Assembly: GCF_900156545.1 (NCBI RefSeq)
Contig: NZ_FTNW01000003.1
Location: 186,001-250,000 of the forward strand
DNA: 64,000 nt
Reading direction: 5' to 3'
Source of the DNA: Aquipseudomonas alcaligenes
Lineage (GTDB): Bacteria; Pseudomonadota; Gammaproteobacteria; Pseudomonadales; Pseudomonadaceae
Shown: one piece after another, positions 9,570-18,695 of the stretch
Layout of the letters: each line of letters opens with the position of its first letter
Numbering within the stretch: position 1 is the stretch's first letter
The notes under the pieces: generated by a model
Databases searched by the model: none
The model's input: only the letters and a program-made list of their open reading frames with translations
What the model was told of the DNA's origin: nothing
Translations under genes and position numbers: made by a program

Positions 9570-10187
9570 ATGTCCGAACTCGATCTTTCCACCGACCAAG
9601 CCCGCGTCAGCTATGGCATCGGCCGCCAGCTGGGCGACCAGCTGCGTGACAACCCGCCGCCCGGCGCCAGCCTGGAAGCCATCGTCGCCGGTCTGCGCGA
9701 CGCTTTCCATGGTCAGCCCAGCCAGGTTGACCCAGAAGCGCTGAACGCCAGCTTCCGCGTGATCCGCGAAATCATGCAGGCCGAAGCCGCCGCCAAGGCC
9801 GAGAAGGCCGCCGCCGCCGGTCGCGACTACCTGGTGGAGAACGCCAAGCGCGAAGGCGTGACCGTGCTCGAGTCCGGTCTGCAGTACGAAGTGCTGGTAG
9901 CCGGCGAGGGCGCCAAGCCGTCGCGCGAAGACCACGTTCGCACCCATTACCACGGCACCCTGATCGACGGCACCGTGTTCGACAGCTCCTACGATCGCGG
10001 CCAGCCGGCCGAATTCCCGGTCGGCGGCGTGATCGCCGGTTGGGTCGAGGCCCTGCAGCTGATGAACACCGGCAGCAAGTGGCGCCTGCACGTGCCGAGT
10101 GAGCTGGCCTATGGTGGCCAGGCCGTCGGCAGCATCCCGCCGCACAGCGTGCTGGTGTTTGACGTCGAGCTGCTCGACATCCTGTAA
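9570..10187 (+). CDS. fklB: FKBP-type peptidyl-prolyl cis-trans isomerase FklB
   Basis: 205 residues. An N-terminal dimerisation helix region (~1-90, SYGIGRQLGDQL with Ala/Lys-rich helices) is followed by an FKBP domain (~100-205: HYHGTLIDGTVFDSSYDRG, PSELAYGGQAVG, FDVELLDIL). There is no signal peptide, so it is cytoplasmic like E. coli FklB rather than periplasmic FkpA. It catalyses proline isomerisation during folding. The ATG at 9570 follows GGAGCC. It is convergent with the small minus-strand gene at 10339-10581; the gap holds several hairpins. Confidence 0.92.
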   Translation: MSELDLSTDQARVSYGIGRQLGDQLRDNPPPGASLEAIVAGLRDAFHGQPSQVDPEALNASFRVIREIMQAEAAAKAEKAAAAGRDYLVENAKREGVTVLESGLQYEVLVAGEGAKPSREDHVRTHYHGTLIDGTVFDSSYDRGQPAEFPVGGVIAGWVEALQLMNTGSKWRLHVPSELAYGGQAVGSIPPHSVLVFDVELLDIL

Positions 10188-10193
10188 GAAGCG

Positions 10194-10270
10194 ATGCCCG
10201 GAACGGTCGTCCTGACCAATCCGGGCATCCACAGAAGCGCCATTGCTTCTGCTCATGGGCCATGCCCATG
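10194..10270. repeat. Three consecutive inverted repeats between convergent genes
   Basis: First hairpin: ATGCCCGG (10194-10201) with CCGGGCAT (10221-10228), with an inner GGTC/GACC stem. Second: AGAAGC (10233-10238) with GCTTCT (10245-10250). Third: CATGGGC with GCCCATG (10254-10270). There is no T-run on either strand, so they are not classic terminators; they could be a repetitive extragenic element or Rho-region structures. Nothing else is seen in the 151-base gap. Confidence 0.5.
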
Positions 10271-10338
10271 TCCCGGCGCTTCCTTGTGCCGGGGTGGATG
10301 CGCAGGGCGACCGCCGTTGGTCGCTCGCCTTGCAACGC

Positions 10339-10581
10339 TCAGTGCAGTTCGCCCTGCGGCCGCAGGGCCCGGGCATAGCAGAACAGGAACAGGCCGCGCA
10401 CCAGCTCCTTCAGTACGCCGGGTTCGCTGGAGCCGAAGTCTTGCAGATCCAACTCACCCTGTTCGCGCAGCTCGCTGAGGGCGTCCTCGTGCAGCATGGC
10501 GCAGACTTCGCCGGTTTCGCGGTTGAGGATACGCAGGTAGGGATGCGGGCGGTCCAGCCAGGCATCGATCAAATAGGTCAT
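10339..10581 (-). CDS. Small conserved Pseudomonas protein, probably iron-regulated
   Basis: 80 residues, acidic and soluble, no recognisable catalytic motif. A good ribosome-binding site (AAGGAGATGAGCC then ATG) supports it. The gene sits behind a Fur-box-like sequence at 10615-10633. The homologous position in PAO1 holds a small gene that I recall as induced under iron limitation, which agrees with the box. It is encoded between fklB and ispB, as I remember for PAO1. Molecular function unknown. Confidence 0.75.
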   Translation of the reverse strand: MTYLIDAWLDRPHPYLRILNRETGEVCAMLHEDALSELREQGELDLQDFGSSEPGVLKELVRGLFLFCYARALRPQGELH

Positions 10582-10614
10582 GGCTCATCTCCTTGTCGTC
10601 CAATCATTGGATGT

Positions 10615-10633
10615 GAGAATAATTCCTATTATC
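10615..10633 (-). promoter_or_regulatory. Fur-box-like operator
   Basis: GAGAATAATTCCTATTATC matches the 19-base Fur consensus GATAATGATAATCATTATC at 13 positions and is itself an imperfect palindrome. It lies 34 bases upstream of the start of the 80-aa gene, where a repressor would block transcription. Confidence 0.5.
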
Positions 10634-10671
10634 AAAATAGCAAGCCTCAATCGTGCTTTTCGTCGGGCAAT

Positions 10672-10697
10672 AAAAAGCCCGTCACGGGGACGGGCTC
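10672..10697 (-). terminator. Terminator of ispB
   Basis: On the minus strand AGCCCGTC-CCCGT-GACGGGCT is followed by TTTTTA, 20 bases after the ispB stop. Confidence 0.8.
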
Positions 10698-10716
10698 GGG
10701 TGCTGCTGGTCGTGCC

Positions 10717-11685
10717 TCAGTGGGTGCGGGCGACGGCGAACCGGCTGAGTTCGATCAGGGCATCACGGTAGGCACTGTCCGGCAGGGTGTCGAGGCAGGC
10801 GATGGCCTGGTCGGCGTGCTGGCGGGCGAGGCGGGCGGTGTAGTCCAGGGCGCCGCTGGCCTGCACGGCAGCGCGGATGCTCTCCAGGTCCTCGATGCCA
10901 CCTTTCTGGATTGCGGTGCGCACCAGGGCGGCCTGTTCGGCACTGCCTTCGCGCATGGTGTAGATCAGCGGCAGGGTCGGCTTGCCCTCGGCCAGGTCGT
11001 CACCGACGTTCTTGCCCAGGGTGGCGGCATCGCCCTGGTAGTCGAGCAGGTCGTCGACCAGCTGGAAGGCGATGCCCAGGTGGTCGCCGAAGTGGCGCAG
11101 CGCCTCGCTCTGTGCCTCGGCGGCGCCTGCCAGCGCAGCGGCGCTGTGGGTCGAGGCCTCGAACAGCATCGCGGTCTTGCCGCGGATCACTTCCATGTAG
11201 GTGTCTTCGGTGGTGCTGGCGTCGCGTACCTTGGACAGCTGCAGCACCTCGCCTTCGGCGATCACCCGGGTGGCGCGCGAGAGGATGCGCATCACCGGCA
11301 TGGAGCCGAGCTCGACCATCATTTCGAAGGAGCGCGAATAGAGGAAGTCGCCGACCAGCACGCTCGGCGCGTTGCCCCACTGCGCGTTGGCGGTGGCACG
11401 GCCGCGGCGCATGCCGGACATGTCGACCACGTCATCATGCAGCAGGGTGGCGGTGTGCAGGAACTCGATGGTCGCGGCCAGCAGGCGCAGGTCGTCGGCC
11501 TGGTAGCCCAGGGCCTTGCCGCTGAGCAGCACCAGCAACGGACGCAGGCGCTTGCCGCCGGCGGAGATGATGTAGTCGCCGATCTTTTCCACCAGGGGGA
11601 CGTGCGACTTCAGCTGCTGGCGGATGATGCCGTCGACGGCGGTGAAATCGTCCGCGACCACGCTTTGGAAGGCCTGGGGTTGCAT
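10717..11685 (-). CDS. ispB: Octaprenyl (polyprenyl) diphosphate synthase
   Basis: 322 residues. A trans-polyprenyl synthase with both Asp-rich motifs: LLHDDVVDMSGMRRG and QLVDDLLDYQGD. It elongates farnesyl diphosphate with isopentenyl diphosphate to make the ubiquinone side chain; the product length cannot be read from sequence alone. The ATG at 11685 was chosen because the protein then starts MQPQAFQSVV as in Pseudomonas homologues; the upstream extension is Pro/Arg-rich shadow. It is divergent from rplU, the classic ispB/rplU arrangement. Confidence 0.93.
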   Translation of the reverse strand: MQPQAFQSVVADDFTAVDGIIRQQLKSHVPLVEKIGDYIISAGGKRLRPLLVLLSGKALGYQADDLRLLAATIEFLHTATLLHDDVVDMSGMRRGRATANAQWGNAPSVLVGDFLYSRSFEMMVELGSMPVMRILSRATRVIAEGEVLQLSKVRDASTTEDTYMEVIRGKTAMLFEASTHSAAALAGAAEAQSEALRHFGDHLGIAFQLVDDLLDYQGDAATLGKNVGDDLAEGKPTLPLIYTMREGSAEQAALVRTAIQKGGIEDLESIRAAVQASGALDYTARLARQHADQAIACLDTLPDSAYRDALIELSRFAVARTH

Positions 11686-11987
11686 CGGTAACGGGGGCTC
11701 CTGGAACGTTGCCGGCATCCCGGGTGCGGGAGGCGGCGAAGGGCGGGTCGGACGGGGCCGGACCGGGCTGCGCGGCATGCTAGGGGGCGGGGTGGGGGCT
11801 GTCAAGGCAAGGCCAGACGGGGCTTGCCTCGCGGCGGGGCTTTCCGTACAATCGCGGCCCCAAACTTCTATGGGCAACTCCCTGCCTTACGCAATTGCAC
11901 GGGTGTCAGTCCGGCCCCATGCAGCCATGCCGGCCAATAACTCTTCCTATAAAGAGTCGGGTGAGCAGGTTTAACGGAGAAAAATCC
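11686..11987. promoter_or_regulatory. Divergent ispB/rplU intergenic region with an rplU promoter
   Basis: The 302-base gap holds a good sigma70 promoter for rplU: TTGCCT (11824-11829), 17-base spacer, TACAAT (11847-11852), giving a leader of about 130 bases. A short inverted repeat, CTCTT-CCTATA-AAGAG (11941-11956), lies in the leader. No start codon with coding character is present. Confidence 0.6.
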
Positions 11988-12299
11988 ATGTACGCAGTAA
12001 TTGTTACCGGTGGCAAGCAGTACAAAGTCGCCGAAGGTGAATTCCTCAAGGTCGAGAAGCTGGAAGTCGCCACCGGCGAATCCGTGACTTTCGACCGCGT
12101 TCTGCTGATCGGCAACGGTGACGACGTGAAAATCGGCGCTCCGGTAGTCGATGGTGCCAAGGTTGTTGCCGAGGTGGTTTCCCAGGGTCGTCACGACAAA
12201 GTGACCATCATCAAGTTCCGCCGTCGTAAGCACCACATGAAGCGTCAGGGCCACCGTCAGTGGTTCACCGAAATCAAGATCACCGGCATCCAGGCCTGA
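11988..12299 (+). CDS. rplU: 50S ribosomal protein L21
   Basis: 103 residues, the full bL21 length, beginning [18 protein letters not shown] and containing the C-terminal basic [14 protein letters not shown] segment. It binds 23S rRNA in the large subunit. The ATG at 11988 has GGAGA upstream. First gene of the rplU-rpmA unit, with 24 bases to rpmA. Confidence 0.98.
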   Translation: MYAVIVTGGKQYKVAEGEFLKVEKLEVATGESVTFDRVLLIGNGDDVKIGAPVVDGAKVVAEVVSQGRHDKVTIIKFRRRKHHMKRQGHRQWFTEIKITGIQA

Positions 12300-12323
12300 T
12301 CCCCTTTTAGGAGGCTATGACTC

Positions 12324-12581
12324 ATGGCACACAAAAAAGCTGGCGGTAGTACTCGTAACGGCCGCGATTCCGAAAGTAAACGCCTTGGCGTGAAGATGTA
12401 CGGCAGCCAGGCCATCAAGGCCGGCAACATCATCGTGCGTCAGCGCGGCACCCAGTTCCACGCCGGTTACGGCGTTGGCATGGGCAAAGACCACACCCTG
12501 TTCGCTAAAGTCGACGGCGTGGTCAAGTTCGAAGTGAAGGGCGCTTTCGGCCGTCGCTACGTGAGCGTCGTGACTGCCTAA
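12324..12581 (+). CDS. rpmA: 50S ribosomal protein L27
   Basis: 85 residues, full bL27 length, beginning [19 protein letters not shown]. The N-terminal tail reaches the peptidyl-transferase centre. AGGAGG precedes the ATG. There is no N-terminal cleavage extension of the Firmicutes type. A terminator follows, separating it from obg. Confidence 0.98.
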   Translation: MAHKKAGGSTRNGRDSESKRLGVKMYGSQAIKAGNIIVRQRGTQFHAGYGVGMGKDHTLFAKVDGVVKFEVKGAFGRRYVSVVTA

Positions 12582-12595
12582 GTCGCTGCTCGCTG

Positions 12596-12627
12596 AAAAA
12601 GCCCTGTCTTGCGACGGGGCTTTTTTG
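12596..12627 (+). terminator. Terminator of rplU-rpmA
   Basis: AAAAGCCCTGTC-TTGC-GACGGGGCTTTTTT: a perfect-type hairpin with a U-run 15 bases after the rpmA stop. Confidence 0.88.
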
Positions 12628-12660
12628 TTTCTGTATATCCTGTATTCCCGTGTTCACTAG

Positions 12661-13911
<1,251 letters not shown>

Positions 13912-13928
13912 GAGTAGGTATCGTGCAG

Positions 13929-13946
13929 CGCCGCTTTATAGCGGCG
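13929..13946 (+). terminator. Hairpin between obg and proB (weak terminator or attenuator)
   Basis: CGCCGC-TTTATA-GCGGCG directly after the obg stop, without a T-run. It may modulate read-through into proB or protect the obg transcript end. Confidence 0.4.
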
Positions 13947-13976
13947 TTGTGCTGACTGGCTGGGGTAGAGGGCATC

Positions 13977-15095
13977 ATGCGGGACAAGGTGACCGGCGCG
14001 CAGCGCTGGGTAGTGAAGATCGGCAGTGCGCTGTTGACCGCCGATGGGCGTGGGCTCGATCGTGCCGCCATGGCAGTGTGGGTCGAGCAGATGGTGGCCC
14101 TGCGCGAGGCAGGGGTGGAGCTGGTGCTGGTTTCGTCTGGCGCTGTGGCGGCCGGCATGAGTCGTCTCGGCTGGAGCTCGCGACCGAGTGCCATGCATGA
14201 GCTCCAGGCGGCGGCGGCCGTGGGGCAGATGGGCTTGGTGCAGGCTTGGGAGTCCAGCTTCGGCGAGCATGGCAAGCACACGGCTCAGGTGTTGCTGACT
14301 CATGATGATCTGTCTGATCGCAAGCGCTACCTGAACGCCCGCAGCACGCTGCGCACCCTGGTTGATCTTGGTGTGGTTCCGGTGATTAACGAGAACGATA
14401 CCGTGGTCACCGACGAGATCCGTTTCGGTGACAACGACACCCTGGCCGCCCTGGTGGCCAACCTGGTGGAGGCTGACCTGCTGGTGATCCTCACCGATCG
14501 CGACGGGATGTTCGATGCCGACCCGCGACACAATCCCGATGCGCAGCTGATTTTCGAGGCGCGTGCCGACGATCCGTCGCTGGATGCCGTGGCGGGCGGT
14601 ACCGGCGGAGCGCTGGGGCGTGGCGGCATGCAGACCAAGCTGCGCGCGGCGCGCCTGGCGGCGCGTTCCGGGGCGCACACGGTGATCGTGGGTGGGCGCA
14701 TCGAGCGCGTGCTCGATCGCCTCAAGGCAGGTGAGCGTCTGGGTACCCTGCTGGCGCCCGAGCGCGGCCTGCTGGCGGCGCGCAAGCAGTGGCTGGCGGG
14801 GCACCTGCAGACTCGCGGCACTCTGGTGCTGGATGCGGGGGCGGTGAAGGCGCTGGCGGTCGATCACAAGAGCCTGCTGCCGGTCGGGGTGCGCGAGGTA
14901 CAGGGTAGTTTCCGCCGTGGCGAGATGGTGGTCTGCGTGGGGCCGGATGGTCGCGAGGTTGCGCGTGGCCTGGCCAACTACAGTGCCGTGGAGGCGCAAA
15001 AGATTGTTGGGCAGCCGTCCGATGCCATCGAGAAGCTGCTCGGCTATGTCGATGAGCCGGAGCTGGTGCATCGGGATAATCTGATTCTGGTTTAG
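13977..15095 (+). CDS. proB: Glutamate 5-kinase
   Basis: 372 residues: an amino-acid kinase domain ([44 protein letters not shown]) plus a C-terminal PUA domain (~280-372), the standard two-domain bacterial ProB. It phosphorylates glutamate in the first step of proline synthesis and is typically feedback-inhibited by proline. It lies 65 bases downstream of obg and 10 bases upstream of creA. Confidence 0.96.
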   Translation: MRDKVTGAQRWVVKIGSALLTADGRGLDRAAMAVWVEQMVALREAGVELVLVSSGAVAAGMSRLGWSSRPSAMHELQAAAAVGQMGLVQAWESSFGEHGKHTAQVLLTHDDLSDRKRYLNARSTLRTLVDLGVVPVINENDTVVTDEIRFGDNDTLAALVANLVEADLLVILTDRDGMFDADPRHNPDAQLIFEARADDPSLDAVAGGTGGALGRGGMQTKLRAARLAARSGAHTVIVGGRIERVLDRLKAGERLGTLLAPERGLLAARKQWLAGHLQTRGTLVLDAGAVKALAVDHKSLLPVGVREVQGSFRRGEMVVCVGPDGREVARGLANYSAVEAQKIVGQPSDAIEKLLGYVDEPELVHRDNLILV

Positions 15096-15105
15096 GGAGA
15101 GCACC

Positions 15106-15567
15106 ATGCGTGTTGCAAAGGGATTGCTGGGTTTGTGTCTGGCGCTGCCGCTGGTCGTGCAGGCGGAGGAGATCGGCGAGGTCTCCACGGTGTTCAAGTG
15201 GGTCGGGCCAAATGACAAGATCGTCGTCGAGGCCTTCGATGATCCCGGGGTGGAAGGGGTGACCTGCTACCTGTCGCGAGCCAAGACTGGTGGCGTCAAG
15301 GGTGGTCTGGGGCTGGCCGAGGATCGTGCCGAGGCGTCGATTGCCTGTCGTCAGGTCGGGCCGATTCGCTTCACTGGCAAGCTCAAGGATGGCGAGGAGG
15401 TGTTCAAGGAGCGTACCTCGCTGGTGTTCAAGACCATGCAGGTGGTGCGTTTCTTCGATCAGAAGCGCAATACCCTGGTCTATCTGGTGTACAGCGACCG
15501 GGTGATCGAAGGCAGTCCGCAGAATGCGGTGACGGCTATTCCGATCCTGCCCTGGGCGGCGCAGTAA
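15106..15567 (+). CDS. creA: CreA family periplasmic protein
   Basis: 153 residues with a signal peptide (~1-20, [14 protein letters not shown], cleavage before EEIGEV). The mature part is typical of CreA ([36 protein letters not shown]). The biochemical function of CreA is unknown. The 10-base gap to proB implies cotranscription; a terminator follows at once. Confidence 0.92.
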   Translation: MRVAKGLLGLCLALPLVVQAEEIGEVSTVFKWVGPNDKIVVEAFDDPGVEGVTCYLSRAKTGGVKGGLGLAEDRAEASIACRQVGPIRFTGKLKDGEEVFKERTSLVFKTMQVVRFFDQKRNTLVYLVYSDRVIEGSPQNAVTAIPILPWAAQ

Positions 15568-15568
15568 G

Positions 15569-15598
15569 AAAAAGCCGGAGCATGCTCCGGCTTTTTTG
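15569..15598 (+). terminator. Terminator of proB-creA
   Basis: AAAAAGCCGGAG-CATG-CTCCGGCTTTTTT immediately after the creA stop; its symmetry may also serve the opposite strand. Confidence 0.9.
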
Positions 15599-15625
15599 TG
15601 CTGGTTGTGCAGAATCGCAGGCAAT

Positions 15626-15653
15626 AAAAAACCGGCCCTGGGGCCGGTTTTTC
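15626..15653 (-). terminator. Terminator of rpsT
   Basis: On the minus strand AAAAACCGGCCCCAGGGCCGGTTTTTTA forms a hairpin with a T-run, 15 bases after the rpsT stop and convergent with the creA terminator. Confidence 0.88.
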
Positions 15654-15667
15654 AAGAACACAACCAA

Positions 15668-15940
15668 TCAGGCGGCGGTAGCCAGTGCCTTGATGTGGCC
15701 GTTCAGGCGGCTCTTGTGACGAGCGGCCTTGTTCTTGTGGATGATGCCTTTGTCAGCCATGCGGTCGATAACCGGAACAGCCAGGGTGTAAGCGGTCTGT
15801 GCCTTGGCGAGGTCTTTGGCGTCGATAGCCTTGACTACGTTTTTGATGTAGGTACGAACCATGGAGCGCAGGCTGGCGTTATGGCTACGACGCTTCTCAG
15901 CCTGTTTGGCGCGTTTTTTGGCAGAAGGTGTATTGGCCAC
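15668..15940 (-). CDS. rpsT: 30S ribosomal protein S20
   Basis: 90 residues, basic and helical ([17 protein letters not shown] start), full bS20 length. I chose the GTG at 15940 because GAGGAG lies 7 bases upstream; the TTG two codons earlier would sit directly against the ribosome-binding site. A non-ATG start is also seen for rpsT in E. coli. Monocistronic, divergent from murJ. Confidence 0.95.
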   Translation of the reverse strand: MANTPSAKKRAKQAEKRRSHNASLRSMVRTYIKNVVKAIDAKDLAKAQTAYTLAVPVIDRMADKGIIHKNKAARHKSRLNGHIKALATAA

Positions 15941-15989
15941 CGTCAAGCTCCTCGAAAACTAGGGGGGATAGCAACAAATAAGGCCGCGA

Positions 15990-16018
15990 ATCATGCCGAT
16001 GCATCGCGTGCCTGTCAA
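15990..16018 (-). promoter_or_regulatory. sigma70 promoter of rpsT
   Basis: On the minus strand TTGACA (16018-16013), 17-base spacer, CATGAT (15995-15990), followed by a GC-rich discriminator (TCGCGG) as expected for a stringently controlled ribosomal gene. Confidence 0.6.
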
Positions 16019-16125
16019 GTGCGGAAGTGCCTTCATGTGCTGGTCTGACCAGCGGTGGCTGGTTAAACTCCTCGCCTTCTAGTGTGCTGGCCTTTTGCGC
16101 CGGCCTTTCGGATCGTCGAGACTCC

Positions 16126-17670
16126 ATGAATCTGCTCAAGTCCCTGGCCGCCGTCAGCTCCCTGACCATGGTTTCCCGCGTGCTGGGTTTCGTCCGCGAT
16201 ACCCTGATCGCGCGCATCTTCGGTGCCGGCGTGGCATCAGACGCCTTCGTCGTCGCTTTCAAGCTGCCCAACCTGCTGCGACGCATTTTCGCTGAGGGCG
16301 CCTTCTCCCAGGCGTTCGTGCCGATCCTGGCCGAGTACAAGACCCAGCAGGGCGAGGAGGCGACCCGTACCTTCCTGGCCTATGTGGCCGGCTTGCTGAC
16401 CCTGGTGCTGGCGCTGGTCACGCTGCTTGGCATGCTGGCCGCGCCCTGGATCGTCTGGGTCAGCGCACCGGGCTTCGCTGACGAGCCGGAACGTTTCGCC
16501 CTGACCGTCGACCTGCTGCGGGTGACCTTCCCCTACATTCTGCTGATTTCCCTGTCGTCGCTGGTCGGCGCGGTGCTCAACACCTGGAACCGTTTCTCGG
16601 TACCCGCCTTCGTGCCGACCCTGCTGAACGTCAGCATGATCATCTTCACTGTCTGGCTGGCGCCCTATTTCGACCCGCCGATCATGGCGCTGGGCTGGGC
16701 GGTACTGGTCGGTGGCCTGGCGCAGTTTCTCTGGCAGCTGCCGGCGCTGAAGCAGGTTGGCATGCTGGTGCTGCCACGCCTGAGTCTGCGTGATACTGGT
16801 GTGTGGCGGGTGCTCCGGCAAATGGGACCGGCGATCTTCGGTGTGTCGGTGGGGCAGATCTCGCTGATCATCAACACCATCTTCGCCTCGTTCCTGGTCG
16901 CCGGTTCGGTGTCCTGGATGTACTACGCCGACCGCCTGATGGAGTTGCCCTCCGGGGTGTTAGGCGTAGCGCTGGGAACCATCCTGCTGCCGGCGCTGGC
17001 CAAGACCTATGCCAGTGCCGACCGTAGCGACTACTCCAAGTTGCTCGACTGGGGGCTGCGCCTGTGCTTCCTGCTGGTGTTGCCCTGCACCCTGGCGCTG
17101 GCGATCATCGCCGAGCCGCTGATCGTCTCGCTGTTCCAGTATGGCAAGTTCACCGCCCACGATTCGGCGATGACTCAGCAGGCCCTGGTCGCCTACTCGG
17201 TAGGCCTGCTGGCGCTGATCCTGGTGAAGATTCTGGCGCCCGGCTTCTATGCCCAGCAGGACATCAGAACGCCCGTGCGCATCGCCATCGTCAGTCTGCT
17301 TGCGACCCAGGCGATGAATGCCCTGTTCGTTTTCATCTTTGAGCTGCAGCATGCAGGTCTTGCCCTGTCGATCAGCCTGGCGGCCTGTCTGAATGCCGGC
17401 TTGCTCTACTGGCAGCTGTGCCGCAAGCGCATCTACCTGCCGCAGCCGGGCTGGGCGAAGTTCCTCGCCAAGCTGGCGCTGGCGGTGCTGGTGATGGCGG
17501 CTGTATTGGTGGTGGTGATGCACTTCATGCCGGCCTGGGGTGAGGGCGGCATGCTGCTGCGCCTGCTGCGCCTCGGTGTGCTGGTAGTCGCCGGCGCGTC
17601 GGCCTATTTTGCGGTGCTGGCGCTGTTGGGGTTCCGCCCGCGCGACTTCTCGCGCCGGGCCGTGCACTGA
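16126..17670 (+). CDS. murJ: Lipid II flippase MurJ
   Basis: 514 residues and strongly hydrophobic, with about 14 membrane helices. Begins [25 protein letters not shown], the MurJ/MviN signature, with [15 protein letters not shown] following. It flips lipid II across the inner membrane for peptidoglycan synthesis. The ATG at 16126 was chosen by this conserved N-terminus. First of the conserved murJ-ribF-ileS-lspA-fkpB-ispH series. Confidence 0.96.
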   Translation: MNLLKSLAAVSSLTMVSRVLGFVRDTLIARIFGAGVASDAFVVAFKLPNLLRRIFAEGAFSQAFVPILAEYKTQQGEEATRTFLAYVAGLLTLVLALVTLLGMLAAPWIVWVSAPGFADEPERFALTVDLLRVTFPYILLISLSSLVGAVLNTWNRFSVPAFVPTLLNVSMIIFTVWLAPYFDPPIMALGWAVLVGGLAQFLWQLPALKQVGMLVLPRLSLRDTGVWRVLRQMGPAIFGVSVGQISLIINTIFASFLVAGSVSWMYYADRLMELPSGVLGVALGTILLPALAKTYASADRSDYSKLLDWGLRLCFLLVLPCTLALAIIAEPLIVSLFQYGKFTAHDSAMTQQALVAYSVGLLALILVKILAPGFYAQQDIRTPVRIAIVSLLATQAMNALFVFIFELQHAGLALSISLAACLNAGLLYWQLCRKRIYLPQPGWAKFLAKLALAVLVMAAVLVVVMHFMPAWGEGGMLLRLLRLGVLVVAGASAYFAVLALLGFRPRDFSRRAVH

Positions 17671-17684
17671 GCCGGACGCGCTGC

Positions 17685-17714
17685 CTGTTGCCGCTGGCCG
17701 GCTGTGCGTATAAT
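17685..17714 (+). promoter_or_regulatory. Possible promoter of ribF
   Basis: A perfect TATAAT (17709-17714) lies 28 bases before ribF. The upstream -35 is weak (CTGTTG at 17685 with an 18-base spacer). Confidence 0.4.
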
Positions 17715-17742
17715 CGACCACTTTGTAAGCAAGAAGCGCGCT

Positions 17743-18681
17743 ATGCAGCTGGTTCGAGGCCTCCACAATTTGCTACCCCTCACCCAGGGATGCGTTGCCA
17801 CCATCGGCAATTTCGATGGCGTGCACCGTGGTCACCAGGCCATTCTTGCGCGCCTGCGCGAACGCTCGATTGAGCTGGGCGTGCCGAGTTGCGTGGTGAT
17901 CTTCGAGCCGCAACCGCGTGAATTCTTTGCCCCGGACACCGCGCCGGCACGCCTGACCCGCCTGCGCGAGAAGCTCGAACTGCTCGCCGCCCAGGGTGTC
18001 GATCGGGTGCTGTGCCTGGCCTTCAACCGCCGCCTGCGTGAGCTGTCGGCCGACGAGTTCGTGCGCCAGGTGCTGGTCGAGGGGCTGCGTATCAAGCACC
18101 TGGAGGTCGGCGACGACTTTCGCTTCGGTGCCGGTCGCAGCGGGGATTTCGATTTTCTGGTGCAGGCCGGTGTGCAGCACGGGTTCAGCGTCGAGGCGGC
18201 GCTGACCGTCGAACTGGACGGCGAGCGTATCAGCAGCACCCGCGTGCGCCAGGCCCTGCAGGCTGGCGAGCTGGAGCTGGCCGAGCGCCTGCTGGGGCGC
18301 CCCTACGCTCTGGCCGGCCGCGTGCTGCATGGGCAGAAGCTGGCGCGCCAGCTCGGCACGCCGACCGCGAACGTGCAGCTCAAACGGCGCAAGCCGCCGC
18401 TGCGCGGGGTGTTTTTGGTCAGTGCGCTGCACGAGGGGCACAGGTTTCATGGCGTGGCCAACATCGGCCAGCGCCCCACGGTGGCCGGTGACGGCAGCCC
18501 GCACCTGGAAGTGCATTTGCTGGAATTCGCTGGCGACCTCTACGGCCAGCGCCTGACAGTGGAGTTTCACCACAAGCTGCGCGACGAGCAGCGTTTCGCC
18601 TCTCTGGAGGCGCTGAAGACGGCGATCGACGCGGATGTCGCCGCCGCCCGGGCCTACTGGCTTGGCCAACCGCTTGATTGA
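17743..18681 (+). CDS. ribF: Bifunctional riboflavin kinase / FAD synthetase
   Basis: 312 residues, usual RibF length. The N-terminal FMN adenylyltransferase domain ([14 protein letters not shown] nucleotide-binding motif, ISSTRVR) is followed by the C-terminal riboflavin kinase domain ([20 protein letters not shown]). It makes FMN and FAD, including the flavin needed by the thiO, ndh and photolyase products encoded here. ATG at 17743, 73 bases from murJ; 14 bases to ileS. Confidence 0.96.
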   Translation: MQLVRGLHNLLPLTQGCVATIGNFDGVHRGHQAILARLRERSIELGVPSCVVIFEPQPREFFAPDTAPARLTRLREKLELLAAQGVDRVLCLAFNRRLRELSADEFVRQVLVEGLRIKHLEVGDDFRFGAGRSGDFDFLVQAGVQHGFSVEAALTVELDGERISSTRVRQALQAGELELAERLLGRPYALAGRVLHGQKLARQLGTPTANVQLKRRKPPLRGVFLVSALHEGHRFHGVANIGQRPTVAGDGSPHLEVHLLEFAGDLYGQRLTVEFHHKLRDEQRFASLEALKTAIDADVAAARAYWLGQPLD

Positions 18682-18695
18682 TCGAAGAGCCTGAG

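Noticed and set aside
10243..11691. Plus-strand frame of 482 residues opposite ispB
   Set aside because: Shadow of ispB and of the small minus-strand gene; low-complexity Gly/Ala/Gln composition with no motif.
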